The notes beneath the pieces are model-generated. The model searched no databases. It was not told where the DNA came from and worked only from the letters and a program-made list of their open reading frames with translations. Position numbers and translations under genes: made by a program. 64,000 nucleotides of DNA, from positions 1 to 64,000 of the forward strand of contig PJLO01000010.1 in assembly GCA_003010405.1 (NCBI GenBank). The letters are read 5' to 3'. Below are positions 18,365 through 27,157 of this stretch, piece after piece; position 1 is the first letter of the stretch; every line of letters starts with the position of its first letter. This DNA comes from Acidobacteriota bacterium (GTDB lineage Bacteria; Acidobacteriota; Terriglobia; Terriglobales; Acidobacteriaceae).

Positions 18365-19255
18365 TCACTTGCTGGCCGGTTGGACCGTGGCGGGTACGAG
18401 CCTATCCAATCGCGATTTCTCCTGCTCCGCCAGTTTGCGAACCGAACTGTTGGGTTCCGACGCTGCAATTGCCTTCTTTGCCGCGTCCAGCGCAGAGTTG
18501 AAGTCGTTGCTCTTGTCGTATGCGATGGAAAGGCGCAGCCAAACTACCGCTTCAGTGTGCTCTTTCTCTAGTTCAGCAGCGGCTTTGTATTCATTGATAG
18601 CCGTCGTGTAGTCGAGCTTCTTGAAAGCCACGGTTCCAAGCACCTCGTGGGCGGTCCCGCGGAGTTGCGCAATGGCTCCGGCAAACTGCTCCGGCGACAT
18701 ATTGGCTGGCTGTGCTATGCTGCCCGCGTTTTGCAGAGCGCTTTGCGCGTCGGTTTTTGCTTCGGCCAATCGTTCGTTCTTGTCCAGATCGTTATCAGTG
18801 GTACGCTCGGCAAGCAACTGGGCCGCGGTGAGAAGAGCCACCGCGTTCGAGGGATCGTATTTCAGAACGACACGGGCCATCTCCAGGGATTTTTCCTGAT
18901 TATCCGCCTGTTGGTACATTCCCATAGCTTGCTGGAAGAGGAATGGACGCAGGTCGCTGTCCGGGAATTTCTGTGCAAAGTCCGTTGCCGCTGCTTCCAT
19001 CTTGGCCGGGTCTGTCTGCGCGGCTGCGGCCTTGTAGGCGTCGTATTCAGCTTGCGTCTTCGGCACCAGAGTTTGTTTCGTGCTGGGCGCGGTCTGCTTC
19101 GCAGGTGCCGCCGCATTCTGCGCGGAAGGCTGCTGCGCCGCCGCCGTGGTCTGCTTCGGGGGTGCCGCTGCATTCTGCGCGGAAGACTGCGCCGCCATTG
19201 CGAAGGTGGCCGACAGCAGGATCACAGCCATGCTCAACCGATTGGATATCTTCAA
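18365..19255 (-). CDS. Exported TPR-like protein with a duplicated Ala/Gln linker
   Basis: This 296-aa protein has a signal peptide (residues 1-22), then a low-complexity Ala/Gln/Pro/Lys linker in which the 12-residue unit SAQNAAAP(P/A)KQT occurs twice, 19 residues apart. From about residue 70 it is helical with TPR-like helix pairs (LRPFLFQQAMGMYQQADNQEKSLEMA; AVVWLRLSIAYDKSNDFNSALDAAKKA). It probably acts as a periplasmic or lipoprotein-like scaffold with an unknown partner. It lies 55 bp upstream of rnc on the same strand and could be the first gene of that operon. Confidence 0.8.
   Translation of the reverse strand: MKISNRLSMAVILLSATFAMAAQSSAQNAAAPPKQTTAAAQQPSAQNAAAPAKQTAPSTKQTLVPKTQAEYDAYKAAAAQTDPAKMEAAATDFAQKFPDSDLRPFLFQQAMGMYQQADNQEKSLEMARVVLKYDPSNAVALLTAAQLLAERTTDNDLDKNERLAEAKTDAQSALQNAGSIAQPANMSPEQFAGAIAQLRGTAHEVLGTVAFKKLDYTTAINEYKAAAELEKEHTEAVVWLRLSIAYDKSNDFNSALDAAKKAIAASEPNSSVRKLAEQEKSRLDRLVPATVQPASK
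19091..19189. repeat. Two 42-bp direct repeats inside the TPR protein gene
   Basis: The 42-bp unit at 19091-19132 recurs at 19148-19189 (57-bp period, in frame) with four single-base differences. It encodes the duplicated Ala/Gln linker of the TPR-like protein. Unequal exchange here could change linker length without a frameshift. Confidence 0.75.
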
Positions 19256-19522
19256 GGTCGTTCTCCGTTTCTAATCTCAGTTCAGGCGTGCTGCTCGCTA
19301 GAAGACGAATTGCAGCGCACTCTTCCGTTACTCCTCAATTAGCATCGTGTGTTTCATTTGCAGACGAACGTCTATGGAGTCAGTGTAAGAGTTGCAGAGC
19401 GGTGAAGCAATTAGTCTGCGAGATGAAAGATGACGAAGGCGTGATTCCTCATCTTCTAATAAGGCTGCCTTTGACAAAAGCCTCATTGCTTACTTGTCGA
19501 GCCATGACCTTTAAGGCCAATT

Positions 19523-20185
19523 TCAGCCGCCGACGTTGACATTCGCAAACGAAACCACTAGTCGGCCGCTGGTTGGAACTCCAAAGCTGGTTGCTGGCCG
19601 GAACTGAGCGAAGAGCAGTGCGTTCTTCATCTCCGGACTCAATTCAGCATGCTCGGGCGCATTCAATACCCGGTAATCCTGCACTCGTCCGTGTGGATCG
19701 ATTACAAGCTCCACCAGGACGGCATCGCTGTTTGTGCTGCCCACACCGAAGGGTGCGAGCTTCATTTCAGGTGGTGTATATAGCCTCGTCGGCACGTCAT
19801 CTGCATAGACTAAGTGTGCGGGTACCAATGTGCCGATCAGCAATCCGAAGATTAGGATTGCTGAAATCAATCCTCCCGTAGCCGGGAGCATGAAGGCATT
19901 CAGCGCATCTTCCCACCGCACCTCAGGCCCAAGCCCATTCCAAGGACCATGCTGGCGAACTGCCAACTCCTGAGAGATTGCAACCTTAATGCGAAGTGCG
20001 AGTTCCGGCGGCGCTGTGTGCGGTGCCAGGGTGGTCATCAGCCACTTTGTCCGGCGCAGCGCGGCAAATTCCGAACAACAATTTTCACACTCGGCCAAGT
20101 GCTTATCGAGCGAGTGCATCACCGTGCCGTCCTGCCTGGAATCCAGAATCGGAGAAAATGAGCGCTTTGCATCCTTGCACTTCAT
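19523..20185 (-). CDS. Anti-sigma factor with a zinc-finger head and TonB-like C-terminal domain
   Basis: This 220-aa protein begins with an anti-sigma zinc finger (zf-HC2 type): Cys3, then HLAECENCCSEF around residues 29-40, giving the usual H-x3-C-x2-C. A TM helix follows at about 100-122. The periplasmic part (about 145-218) has the look of a TonB/TolA C-terminal domain: DAVLVELVIDPHGRVQDYRVL, then a helix and a final LLFAQFRPATSFGVPTSGRLVVSF. Its ATG overlaps the sigma-factor stop by four bases, so it should sequester that sigma at the membrane. The TonB-like domain could be the sensing part. That domain assignment rests on pattern only. Confidence 0.82.
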   Translation of the reverse strand: MKCKDAKRSFSPILDSRQDGTVMHSLDKHLAECENCCSEFAALRRTKWLMTTLAPHTAPPELALRIKVAISQELAVRQHGPWNGLGPEVRWEDALNAFMLPATGGLISAILIFGLLIGTLVPAHLVYADDVPTRLYTPPEMKLAPFGVGSTNSDAVLVELVIDPHGRVQDYRVLNAPEHAELSPEMKNALLFAQFRPATSFGVPTSGRLVVSFANVNVGG

Positions 20186-20889
20186 GGTGTGACCTCGATT
20201 TCCCGGGGCTCCCGTGCGAGCTTCCGTGAGCGAATTCTTCCATTCGCCTCCGGGGAGGTTCCTGTTTCCGGAACTATATCCTGGGCGCAGCGTTCCAGCC
20301 GTTTTCGCAGCGCTTCGCGTCCGCGGACCAGTCTCGATTTGACGGTCCCCAGCGACGTTTCGGTCATCTCCGCAATTTCTTCGTAGGACAAGTCTTCAAT
20401 GTCGCGCAGCACTACCGCAGTACGATAATGTTCGGGAAGTTCCTGCAACGCCTGTTCCAGTCTTGCCCGAACCTGTCCGCGTGCAACCATATCAAAAGGC
20501 GACTCGGCATCATCCACCAGGCAGTCACGCAACGCAGAGTGCCCTTCGCGCCCATCGCACGCAGGCTCAATAGAAAACTCCTGCACCTTGTGGCGGAAAA
20601 ACCAGCGGCGACGGTTGCTGGCCTCGTGAATGGCAATACGGTAAATCCAGGTTTTCAGACTGCTTTCACAGTTGAAATTTGCCATTCCCCGAAAAACTTT
20701 GATAAAGACTTCCTGGGTAGTGTCCGGGGCGTCGGCGGGATCGTCCAGTATTCGGTACACCAAGTTGTAGATCGTCTGATGATATTGTGCAATGAGTTGC
20801 GCGTAGGCATCTTCGCTTCCCGCTTTTAATTCAGCGATGATCGAAGCAACTTCCGGCTGCATCTCCCACACTCTGGGCAGTTCGCCCAC
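20182..20889 (-). CDS. ECF RNA polymerase sigma factor
   Basis: This 235-aa sigma-70 family protein of the RpoE type has region 2 at about 20-90 (LIAQYHQTIYNLVYRILDD, DTTQEVFIKVFRGMANF, LKTWIYRIAIHEASNRRR) and region 4 at about 145-200 (LQELPEHYRTAVVLRDIEDL, YEEIAEMTETSLGTVKSRLVRGREALRKRL). The GTG at 20889 is chosen because GGAG lies 7 nt before it; ATG 20862 is an alternative. It should direct transcription of a stress or envelope regulon, released by its anti-sigma factor. The regulon is not identifiable. The 178 bp upstream (20890-21067) presumably holds its promoter, but I see no clear one. Confidence 0.93.
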   Translation of the reverse strand: MGELPRVWEMQPEVASIIAELKAGSEDAYAQLIAQYHQTIYNLVYRILDDPADAPDTTQEVFIKVFRGMANFNCESSLKTWIYRIAIHEASNRRRWFFRHKVQEFSIEPACDGREGHSALRDCLVDDAESPFDMVARGQVRARLEQALQELPEHYRTAVVLRDIEDLSYEEIAEMTETSLGTVKSRLVRGREALRKRLERCAQDIVPETGTSPEANGRIRSRKLAREPREIEVTP

Positions 20890-21067
20890 GACTGCACTCC
20901 TGCGTACTCAAACTACAACTTCAATGCTAATCCCGTTTATACCTGCCAACAACCTACGCAGGCCGTAAGTACCTGAATTTGCAACCCGAAACGGCTCTAG
21001 TCTCCAGCGAGGCTTTCCGTCACTGCCTATAGACTCCGGTCGAAACGGAAATGTTCCCTGAACAAAC

Positions 21068-21088
21068 AAAAAAAGAACAAATTTGTTC
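21068..21088 (-). terminator. Intrinsic terminator after the exported protein gene
   Basis: On the minus strand the palindrome GAACAAATTTGTTC (21075-21088) is followed directly by seven T. It sits 10 bp past the stop of the exported protein gene. The stem is AT-rich and therefore weak. A nearby GTTC-N3-GAAC (21053-21063) echoes the same half-sites. Confidence 0.5.
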
Positions 21089-21097
21089 CAGGAATTC

Positions 21098-21736
21098 CTA
21101 CGACTGAGGTTTTTGGGGCGGGTTGGCTGGTTTCTTCTTCTTGGGCTTCGGATGATGATCGTTCACCACAATTTTGGAAGCAGGAGGGGCGGGTTTTGCC
21201 GCCGCCGCAACCTTAGATCGAAGGCGGGCCAATTCAGCGTCGCTGGCTCCAGTGAGCAGTTCTATTCGGTCGGCCATTTCGCGGCGAAGTTGATCCAAGT
21301 GACCAAAGTCGGTGGACAACTGATCATACTGGTACCTTGGTCCGAAAGCTCCGGCGGATTCCACCAACGTGGAAAACGTGTCGCAAAGTGCGTTTAAGTT
21401 CCGGTAGAGCTTGAAGTTCGCGTTCAGGGAACCAGGCGCAGCCTGCAGATGTTGCAACAACTCCGGCACTGCATTCGTCAGATTCCTGCGAATGGAAGTC
21501 GCTGCGGACTCAGCTCTTTGCTTCTGAGCTGCATCGGTCTTCCACTTATCGGTCCGCAACAAAGCCAGATCTTGGTTGCATGCTTCAGCCGATACCTGCA
21601 CCCGCTTCAGCAGTTCATTCACAACCTGCGCGTCTGAAGCGCTTCCGGTCGCAGAACTTGGCGCGACAGCTGAGTTGCTAGACAACTGTGCCTGAGCTAC
21701 AGAGCAGACAAGGAGGAGATAGAGGACGATCTTCAT
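21098..21736 (-). CDS. Exported helical protein of unknown function
   Basis: This 212-aa protein starts at ATG 21736, giving a proper signal peptide (MKIVLYLLLVCSVAQA). A longer frame upstream would put 41 unlikely residues before it. The mature part is mainly helical (residues about 35-165), with cysteines in AEACNQDLALLR and LNALCDTFSTL. It ends in a Pro/Lys-rich tail with a run of lysines (PKPKKKKPANPPQKPQ). I do not recognise a family. Confidence 0.72.
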   Translation of the reverse strand: MKIVLYLLLVCSVAQAQLSSNSAVAPSSATGSASDAQVVNELLKRVQVSAEACNQDLALLRTDKWKTDAAQKQRAESAATSIRRNLTNAVPELLQHLQAAPGSLNANFKLYRNLNALCDTFSTLVESAGAFGPRYQYDQLSTDFGHLDQLRREMADRIELLTGASDAELARLRSKVAAAAKPAPPASKIVVNDHHPKPKKKKPANPPQKPQS

Positions 21737-21912
21737 GCGATGACTGAGACCCAAAAACCTAATTGTAGGATGCAGAAAACGAAAACTGCAATTCAGCGAT
21801 TCTTCTAAGCCTACCTTACCTTTGGAGCAGTAAGAACGTGAATCATAAAACAGCTCCAAGCGCTCGCCGAGAGCATCTCATAATATGAAGGCAGGATGAA
21901 AAGAGGCACGCG

Positions 21913-22218
21913 ATGGGTCGTAAACCGCTTAAACGCAAAGAGGATTATGAGGTGACCCTGGACGAACGTGACTTGCACCCAAGACGGGCGGGTCCGAGGA
22001 GTGCCGGGCAGTGCGGAGACACTCAGGACCTGACGGATGACACCGAGGCTGCACCTGAAAGCGTTGAAGAACTCGCCGAAAACGATCAGCCTTATGAAGC
22101 CGAAGTGGTGAAGGGCGTCGAGGACGCGGGTGATCACCCGGAGCGTCCGGTTCGCAGTCACCAGGATCCCAGACCTTTGAATGAAAACGAACTCCCGCCA
22201 GATCCCAACTGGAAGTGA
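21913..22218 (+). CDS. Small acidic hydrophilic protein of unknown function
   Basis: This 101-aa protein has a basic start (MGRKPLKRKEDYEV) and an Asp/Glu-rich middle (DTQDLTDDTEAAPESVEELAE is typical of the composition), with no hydrophobic core, so it is probably disordered. An AAGAGG site 6 nt before the ATG supports translation. It is divergent from the exported protein gene. No family is recognised. Confidence 0.5.
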   Translation: MGRKPLKRKEDYEVTLDERDLHPRRAGPRSAGQCGDTQDLTDDTEAAPESVEELAENDQPYEAEVVKGVEDAGDHPERPVRSHQDPRPLNENELPPDPNWK

Positions 22219-22367
22219 TAGCTTTCCGAAGGCGCGAATACGACTGGGGAGCGCCGCGGTGAAGGTGCATTCTCGCGACTTAGCCGCTTCCTGATAAATC
22301 CCTAGGTGTGCTGCTCATCCTTTTTAGACCTGACCATAGTTGTCCTGTCCCGAACTCGCGTGCCACT

Positions 22368-22396
22368 TTGCTCTGAGCCACGAATACAGTTAAAAT
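22368..22396 (+). promoter_or_regulatory. Candidate promoter for purA
   Basis: TTGCTC (22368-22373) and TAAAAT (22391-22396) are 17 bp apart, 110 bp upstream of the purA GTG. The -10 matches the sigma-70 consensus at five of six bases and the -35 at three. This is by eye only. Confidence 0.35.
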
Positions 22397-22506
22397 TTCT
22401 TGTACACGGCAAACCAGGATTCCTTCCGGCACACCGCCTGAACTTTCAGAGCTACGCCTGTGTACGATTTTCTCCGCAGCCTGTCTGCGTGTGTTTGGAG
22501 ACAAGA

Positions 22507-23841
22507 GTGAGCAAAGCAAAGACCGCGGTAGTTCTCGGCGCGCAGTGGGGCGACGAGGGCAAGGGCAAGATTGTCGATGTACTGTCGGACAATTTCGACG
22601 TTGTTGCACGTTATGCCGGTGGACACAACGCGGGACATACCGTCACCATCTCTGGCAAAAAGTTTGTGTTGCAGCTAATCCCGTGCGGAATCCTGCGGCA
22701 GGAGTCACAGGCGGTCATTGGCAACGGCGTCGTGCTCGATCCATTCGCACTGATGACCGAGGTGAACACTCTGCGCTGCGCAGGACTTGATGTTTGGGGT
22801 CCGGCAGACAAGGGTGCGGCGGCCAACTTCTTCATTAGCAACCGCGCACACGTCATTCTTCCCTACCATCGCATGATCGAACTCGGCGCGGAAAACGCCC
22901 CTGGACGCATTAAGATAGGCACCACTTCGCGCGGTATCGGACCAGCTTACGAGGACAAGATGGCGCGTCGCGGCCTCCGCGTGGCGGACTTGCTCGACAA
23001 GCAACTGCTCAAGAAGCACATCCAAAACGCCTGCCAGGAAAAGAACACCATCGCACGCGCGCTCTTCAACGGCGAGGGTGTCGATCCCCGCGAGATGTAC
23101 GAGCAATACGCCAAAATCTCCGACCAGATCGCACCTTTTGTCACCGACACCGCCTTGATGCTGAATAATGCCGTCAAAGCCGGTAAGAGCTTGATGTTTG
23201 AAGGCGCGCAGGGCACGATGCTCGACATCGATCATGGAACATATCCGTTTGTCACTTCCTCCAGCGCAACCTCTGGCGGCGCATCGATCGGTACGGGCGT
23301 GCCGCCTACCGCTATTTCTACCGTCATTGGCGTGACCAAGGCTTACTGCACGCGCGTCGGCGAAGGCCCCTTCCCTTCTGAAATTCACAGCGAACTCGGC
23401 GATGTAATCCGCAAGAAAGGCAGTGAGTACGGAGCCGTCACAGGCCGTCCGCGCCGCTGCGGATGGGTGGATCTGCCGCTTCTGCGCTACTCCAACATGA
23501 TCAACGGCACCAAATGGCTGGTTGTCACCAAGCTTGATGTGCTTGATGAACTTGCTGAGATTCCCATCGTGGTCGGCTACAAGATCGATGGTAAAACCAC
23601 CGAGGAGATCCCCGCAAAAGATGAGGATTATCGCAAGATCGAGCCCATTATCAAGACGCTTCCCGGATGGCAGGTGAACACTTTCGGCACCTCTGAGTAC
23701 GAGAACCTGCCAAAGAAAGCTCAGGACTTTCTCCGCTTTGTACAGAAGCAGTCTGGCGCGAAACTCGGCATGGTCTCTACCGGACCGGATCGCAACCAAA
23801 CCATCTTTATTGACGAATTCGCTGCTATGTTGGAGAGATAG
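22507..23841 (+). CDS. purA: Adenylosuccinate synthetase
   Basis: This 444-aa enzyme makes adenylosuccinate from IMP, GTP and aspartate, the first step to AMP. The start is GTG 22507 (VSKAKTAVVLGAQWGDEGKGK), with GGAG six bases before it; the frame is open further upstream but that part is not conserved-looking. The GTP loop GDEGKGK, the switch-like VARYAGGHNAGHT, TSSSATSGGASIGTGVPP and TGRPRRCGWVDL are all present. It is followed 12 bp later by a small monooxygenase gene, probably co-transcribed. Confidence 0.96.
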   Translation: MSKAKTAVVLGAQWGDEGKGKIVDVLSDNFDVVARYAGGHNAGHTVTISGKKFVLQLIPCGILRQESQAVIGNGVVLDPFALMTEVNTLRCAGLDVWGPADKGAAANFFISNRAHVILPYHRMIELGAENAPGRIKIGTTSRGIGPAYEDKMARRGLRVADLLDKQLLKKHIQNACQEKNTIARALFNGEGVDPREMYEQYAKISDQIAPFVTDTALMLNNAVKAGKSLMFEGAQGTMLDIDHGTYPFVTSSSATSGGASIGTGVPPTAISTVIGVTKAYCTRVGEGPFPSEIHSELGDVIRKKGSEYGAVTGRPRRCGWVDLPLLRYSNMINGTKWLVVTKLDVLDELAEIPIVVGYKIDGKTTEEIPAKDEDYRKIEPIIKTLPGWQVNTFGTSEYENLPKKAQDFLRFVQKQSGAKLGMVSTGPDRNQTIFIDEFAAMLER

Positions 23842-23853
23842 GAGAAAACAGAA

Positions 23854-24141
23854 ATGATTGCGCTGATCGCTCAAATCACTGTGAAACCTGGAACGGAAGA
23901 AGAGTGCAAACAACTCTTCCGTGCTCTGGTCGAGGAAACCCGTAAGGAACCCGGCTGCCTTCAGTATGTGGCAAACCAATCCACAGAGAATCCGCTGAAA
24001 TTCACTTTTTATGAGCAGTACGAGGACGAGGCGGCGCTGCAGGCGCACCTGAACTCTCCGCACTTTGCCCGGTACATCAAGGGCGGCGTTGATGCCTTTT
24101 CCGTAAGCCGCGATATTGAAAAGTATTTACCACTGGGTTAA
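23854..24141 (+). CDS. ABM-domain protein (quinol monooxygenase-like)
   Basis: This 95-aa antibiotic-biosynthesis-monooxygenase fold protein reads IALIAQITVKPGTEEECKQL at the N-terminus, EPGCLQYVANQSTENPLKF in the middle and FYEQYEDEAALQAHLNSPHF near the end, with the conserved His of the family. Relatives such as YgiN oxidise quinols or act on small aromatics; the substrate is not predictable. It follows purA by 12 bp with a GGAG site, an operon link without an obvious functional tie. Confidence 0.88.
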   Translation: MIALIAQITVKPGTEEECKQLFRALVEETRKEPGCLQYVANQSTENPLKFTFYEQYEDEAALQAHLNSPHFARYIKGGVDAFSVSRDIEKYLPLG

Positions 24142-24167
24142 GAACCTTGCGCAACCAAGGTTCAGAA

Positions 24168-24189
24168 AAACCCGGTTTCGGCCGGGTTT
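24168..24189 (+). terminator. Intrinsic terminator after purA operon
   Basis: A perfect 8-bp stem AAACCCGG/CCGGGTTT with loop TTTCGG lies 26 bp past the ABM gene. It is followed by CTTC and preceded by five A, so it may work in both directions. Confidence 0.75.
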
Positions 24190-24235
24190 CTTCATTGCCT
24201 CAGTGAACTCTTTCGCCGGGAAATAGAAGGTTTTC

Positions 24236-24275
24236 AAAAAGGAAAAGGCGCAGGCTTATCGCCCGCACCTTTTCC
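24236..24275 (-). terminator. Intrinsic terminator after ndk
   Basis: On the minus strand, the arms at 24261-24275 and 24241-24255 pair over 15 bp, with two G-U wobbles and a GATAA loop, followed by TTTTT (24240-24236). The two wobble positions would be C-A mismatches on the other strand, so the element is oriented for ndk. Confidence 0.8.
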
Positions 24276-24290
24276 TTCAATGATCGCGAT

Positions 24291-24716
24291 CTACTTCGCC
24301 AGTTCGTAACCAGCGAAGAAAAAGCTCAGTTCGAAGCGCGCGGTGTCTTCTGCATCCGATCCATGGACGGCGTTGCGCTCTATGTCCGCGGCATGCTTCT
24401 TGCGAATTGTGCCTTCGGCTGCGTTCGCCGGATTGGTTGCGCCCATCAACTGACGCCAGTCGGCAATTGCGTTCGCCTTTTCCAGCGCCATCACGACCAC
24501 CGGACCGCAGGTCATGAAAGTCACCAGCGAATCAAAGAACGGCTTGCCCGCGTGAACCGCATAGAAAGCGGCTGCTTGAGCCTTTTTCAGGTGAAGCATT
24601 TTGAGTCCAATGATGCGAAAGCCATTGTTCTCGATGGTGGCGATGATATCGCCTGCAGCGCCCTTCGACACAGCGTCGGGCTTAACGATTGCAAGAGTGC
24701 GTTGTAAAGTTTCCAT
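24291..24716 (-). CDS. ndk: Nucleoside diphosphate kinase
   Basis: This 141-aa enzyme moves the gamma-phosphate between nucleoside tri- and diphosphates. The start is ATG 24716 ([16 protein letters not shown]). The active-site His118 is in [14 protein letters not shown], and the nucleotide-binding [13 protein letters not shown] and GATNPANA motifs are present. The length is normal. It lies downstream of sucD on the same strand, separated by a strong hairpin. Succinyl-CoA synthetase supplies NTP, so the adjacency makes metabolic sense. Confidence 0.97.
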   Translation of the reverse strand: METLQRTLAIVKPDAVSKGAAGDIIATIENNGFRIIGLKMLHLKKAQAAAFYAVHAGKPFFDSLVTFMTCGPVVVMALEKANAIADWRQLMGATNPANAAEGTIRKKHAADIERNAVHGSDAEDTARFELSFFFAGYELAK

Positions 24717-24754
24717 AAATGATTTCTTACTCGGGGGATAAAGTGTAATGCCGC

Positions 24755-24788
24755 TAAGCTGGCCAGCCACACGGCTGGCGGCAGCTTA
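24755..24788 (-). terminator. Strong hairpin between sucD and ndk
   Basis: TAAGCTG pairs with CAGCTTA and GCCAGCC with GGCTGGC around an ACAC loop, giving 14 bp with a two-base bulge. It lies 20 bp past the sucD stop and about 40 bp before the ndk start. No good U tract follows, so it may be a processing or attenuation hairpin instead of a full terminator. Confidence 0.55.
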
Positions 24789-24808
24789 ACAGCACCACAG
24801 TTTTCTTT

Positions 24809-25687
24809 TTACTTCTTTGCAGCCAGTGCCTCCACAAGCGTCTGACCCAACAGCGCAGGTGTTTTGACGATGTGTACGCCAGCTGCCTTCAGTGCTTTGA
24901 ACTTCTCTTCCGCCGTTCCCTTGCCTCCGCTGATGATCGCGCCAGCATGACCCATGCGGCGCCCCGGAGGTGCGGTCTGTCCAGCGATGAAGCTCACGAC
25001 CGGCTTTTTGACATTGGCCTTGATGTAATCTGCCGCCGTCTCTTCGGCGCTGCCGCCGATTTCGCCGATCATGATGATGGCTTCGGTCTCCGGGTCAGCA
25101 TTGAACAGCGTCAGTGCGTCCACAAAGTTCGTGCCGATGATGGGATCGCCACCGATACCAATTGCGGTCGACTGGCCAATGCCAAGTTGAGACAGTTGGT
25201 GAACTGCTTCATAGGTCAGCGTGCCAGAGCGGGAAACGATCCCGACGTTACCTGGACGGTGAATATGGCCCGGCATAATGCCGATCTTGCACTTTCCCGG
25301 CGAGATGATTCCTGGGCAGTTTGGTCCGATTAGGCGGGTATTCTTGCCTTCCATGTAGCGCCAGACGCTGACCATATCGCGGGTCGGAATGCCTTCAGTG
25401 ATGCAGACCGCCAACGGAATCTCTGCGTCCACGGCCTCCATGACCGAATCGGCGGCAGCTGACGGGGGGACAAAAATCAGGCTGACATTCGCGCCGGTCG
25501 CCTGCACCGCATCGCTGACGGTGTTGAATACCGGCCAGCCCTCATGTACTGTGCCGCCCTTACCGGGTGTTACTCCGCCCACAACCTTGGTTCCATATGC
25601 CGCACAGGCCTTCGCATGGAACGTACCTTCACGGCCGGTGAGCCCCTGCACAATCAATCGTGTGTTCTGATCAACAAGTATGCTCAT
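24809..25687 (-). CDS. sucD: Succinyl-CoA synthetase alpha subunit
   Basis: This 292-aa TCA-cycle subunit binds CoA and carries the phosphohistidine. [26 protein letters not shown] is the CoA-domain start, [23 protein letters not shown] follows, and the active-site His is in [18 protein letters not shown]. All motifs and the length are standard. It sits 3 bp after sucC, the normal order. Confidence 0.97.
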   Translation of the reverse strand: MSILVDQNTRLIVQGLTGREGTFHAKACAAYGTKVVGGVTPGKGGTVHEGWPVFNTVSDAVQATGANVSLIFVPPSAAADSVMEAVDAEIPLAVCITEGIPTRDMVSVWRYMEGKNTRLIGPNCPGIISPGKCKIGIMPGHIHRPGNVGIVSRSGTLTYEAVHQLSQLGIGQSTAIGIGGDPIIGTNFVDALTLFNADPETEAIIMIGEIGGSAEETAADYIKANVKKPVVSFIAGQTAPPGRRMGHAGAIISGGKGTAEEKFKALKAAGVHIVKTPALLGQTLVEALAAKK

Positions 25688-25690
25688 CGC

Positions 25691-26866
25691 TTACCTCCCC
25701 GCCGCCGCGGCAACAACTTTTTCCGCCGCGTCCTTCATGGTTTTTGCCACAATAAAGTTCAAGCCGCTTTCCTGAAGAATCTTGCGTCCTTCTTCGACGT
25801 TCGTGCCTTCCAGGCGCAGCACGATCGGCAACTGAATCTTTGTCTTCCGGGCCGCCTCGATCACGCCGGTCGCCAGCGTATCCACGCGGAGAATTCCGCC
25901 GAAGATGTTGATTAGCACGGCCTTCACGTTCTTATCTGCCAGTAGGATCTGGAAGGCCTGGGTGACCTGCTCAGAAGTGGCGCCGCCGCCCACATCCAGG
26001 AAATTTGCGGGCTCGCCGCCTGCAAACTTGATGATGTCCATCGTCGCCATGGCCAAGCCCGCGCCATTCACCATGCAGCCCACCGTTCCGTCCAGCTTAA
26101 TGTAGTTCAGGCTGTATTTGCTGGCTTCAACTTCGAGCGGATCTTCTTCGGTGATGTCGCGCAGTTCCTTGAAATCGGGGTGGCGATAGAGCGCGTTATC
26201 GTCGATGTTCACCTTGGCGTCAAGCGCGAACACGCGGCCGTCAGTAGTAGTGATGAAAGGATTGATCTCGAATAGTGAAGCATCCGATTCTTCGTAAGCC
26301 TTGTAGAGCGCCATCATGAACTTCACTGCGGGGGCAATGAATTCCTTGGTCAACCCAAGCTTAAAGGCGATCTTGCGGGCTTGAAAAGGCTGGAAGCCAA
26401 TTGCAGGATCGATGTACTCCTTGATGATCGCATCAGGGTCCTTCGCTGCGACTTCTTCGATTTCCATGCCGCCAGCCTTGGAAGCCATGAACACCGAACG
26501 CGACACCGCGCGGTCCAGAACGATGCCAAGATACAGTTCGCTGGCAATCGGCAGACCCTCTTCGATCAGGAGTCGCTGAACCTTCTTGCCCTCTGGTCCA
26601 GTCTGGTGTGTAACCAGTTGCATGCCAAGGATCTGATCCGCCAACTGGCTGGCCTGCTCCAGGTTCTTGGCCAGTTTCACGCCGCCGCCTTTACCGCGGC
26701 CACCTGCATGAATCTGGGCCTTCACCACAACCACCGGGGATCCTGCGTCGAACAAATCCTTAGCGGCGCGCTCGGCTGCTTCGCGGGTTTCAACCATTGT
26801 GCCGCGCGGCACCGCCACTCCATATTTCGACAAGATTGCTTTCGCTTGATACTCGTGAATTTTCAT
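25691..26866 (-). CDS. sucC: Succinyl-CoA synthetase beta subunit
   Basis: This 391-aa ATP-grasp subunit forms the nucleotide site of succinyl-CoA synthetase. [20 protein letters not shown] opens the grasp domain, [20 protein letters not shown] is the ATP loop, and [22 protein letters not shown] gives the metal ligands. The C-terminal CoA-ligase domain has [19 protein letters not shown]. It heads the sucCD pair. Confidence 0.97.
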   Translation of the reverse strand: MKIHEYQAKAILSKYGVAVPRGTMVETREAAERAAKDLFDAGSPVVVVKAQIHAGGRGKGGGVKLAKNLEQASQLADQILGMQLVTHQTGPEGKKVQRLLIEEGLPIASELYLGIVLDRAVSRSVFMASKAGGMEIEEVAAKDPDAIIKEYIDPAIGFQPFQARKIAFKLGLTKEFIAPAVKFMMALYKAYEESDASLFEINPFITTTDGRVFALDAKVNIDDNALYRHPDFKELRDITEEDPLEVEASKYSLNYIKLDGTVGCMVNGAGLAMATMDIIKFAGGEPANFLDVGGGATSEQVTQAFQILLADKNVKAVLINIFGGILRVDTLATGVIEAARKTKIQLPIVLRLEGTNVEEGRKILQESGLNFIVAKTMKDAAEKVVAAAAGR

Positions 26867-27157
26867 AGGTGAACCTGCGTTAGGCCGACTGAAGCGAAAA
26901 AGACCTTATCTGTTTGATGAAAACCAAACAAAGGCCGCTCCGGCGGCGTACTCTGCCTTTCGGACGATACCGTCAGCGCCTCGCGCCAACCGGGAATAGG
27001 GTTGAGCTATTATATGGGGCGCATTAGAAAAGCACAAAAACTATTCGCGTTAAGTTTCGTGCGCACTGAACGCCTAAAACTGTCTGAGAAGCTTTCGCTT
27101 CTACATTATCGTCTTACTTTTTCACCGCTATACAGGTGTATGAAAATCCTAGCGTCA
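26867..27157. other. Gene-free stretch upstream of sucC
   Basis: This region between divergent-free neighbours (sucC start and lipocalin end, both minus) holds no convincing gene. It is more AT-rich near 27000-27130. It must carry the sucCD promoter, but I cannot pick out a clear -35/-10 pair. Confidence 0.4.

Noticed and set aside
152..20976. Shared 13-mer CGTAAGTACCTGA at 152-164 and 20964-20976
   Set aside because: Dozens of chance 13-base matches are expected in 64 kb on both strands, and the contexts differ.
21075..21088. GAACAAATTTGTTC palindrome as a LexA-type operator
   Set aside because: The half-site spacing is six, not the four of the Gram-positive SOS box, and it lies at a gene end followed by seven T, fitting a terminator better.
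22705..24063. Long open frame on the strand opposite purA (452 codons)
   Set aside because: It is wholly antisense to purA and the ABM gene, has no recognisable motif, and purA has all family motifs. It results from codon bias in the GC-rich gene.
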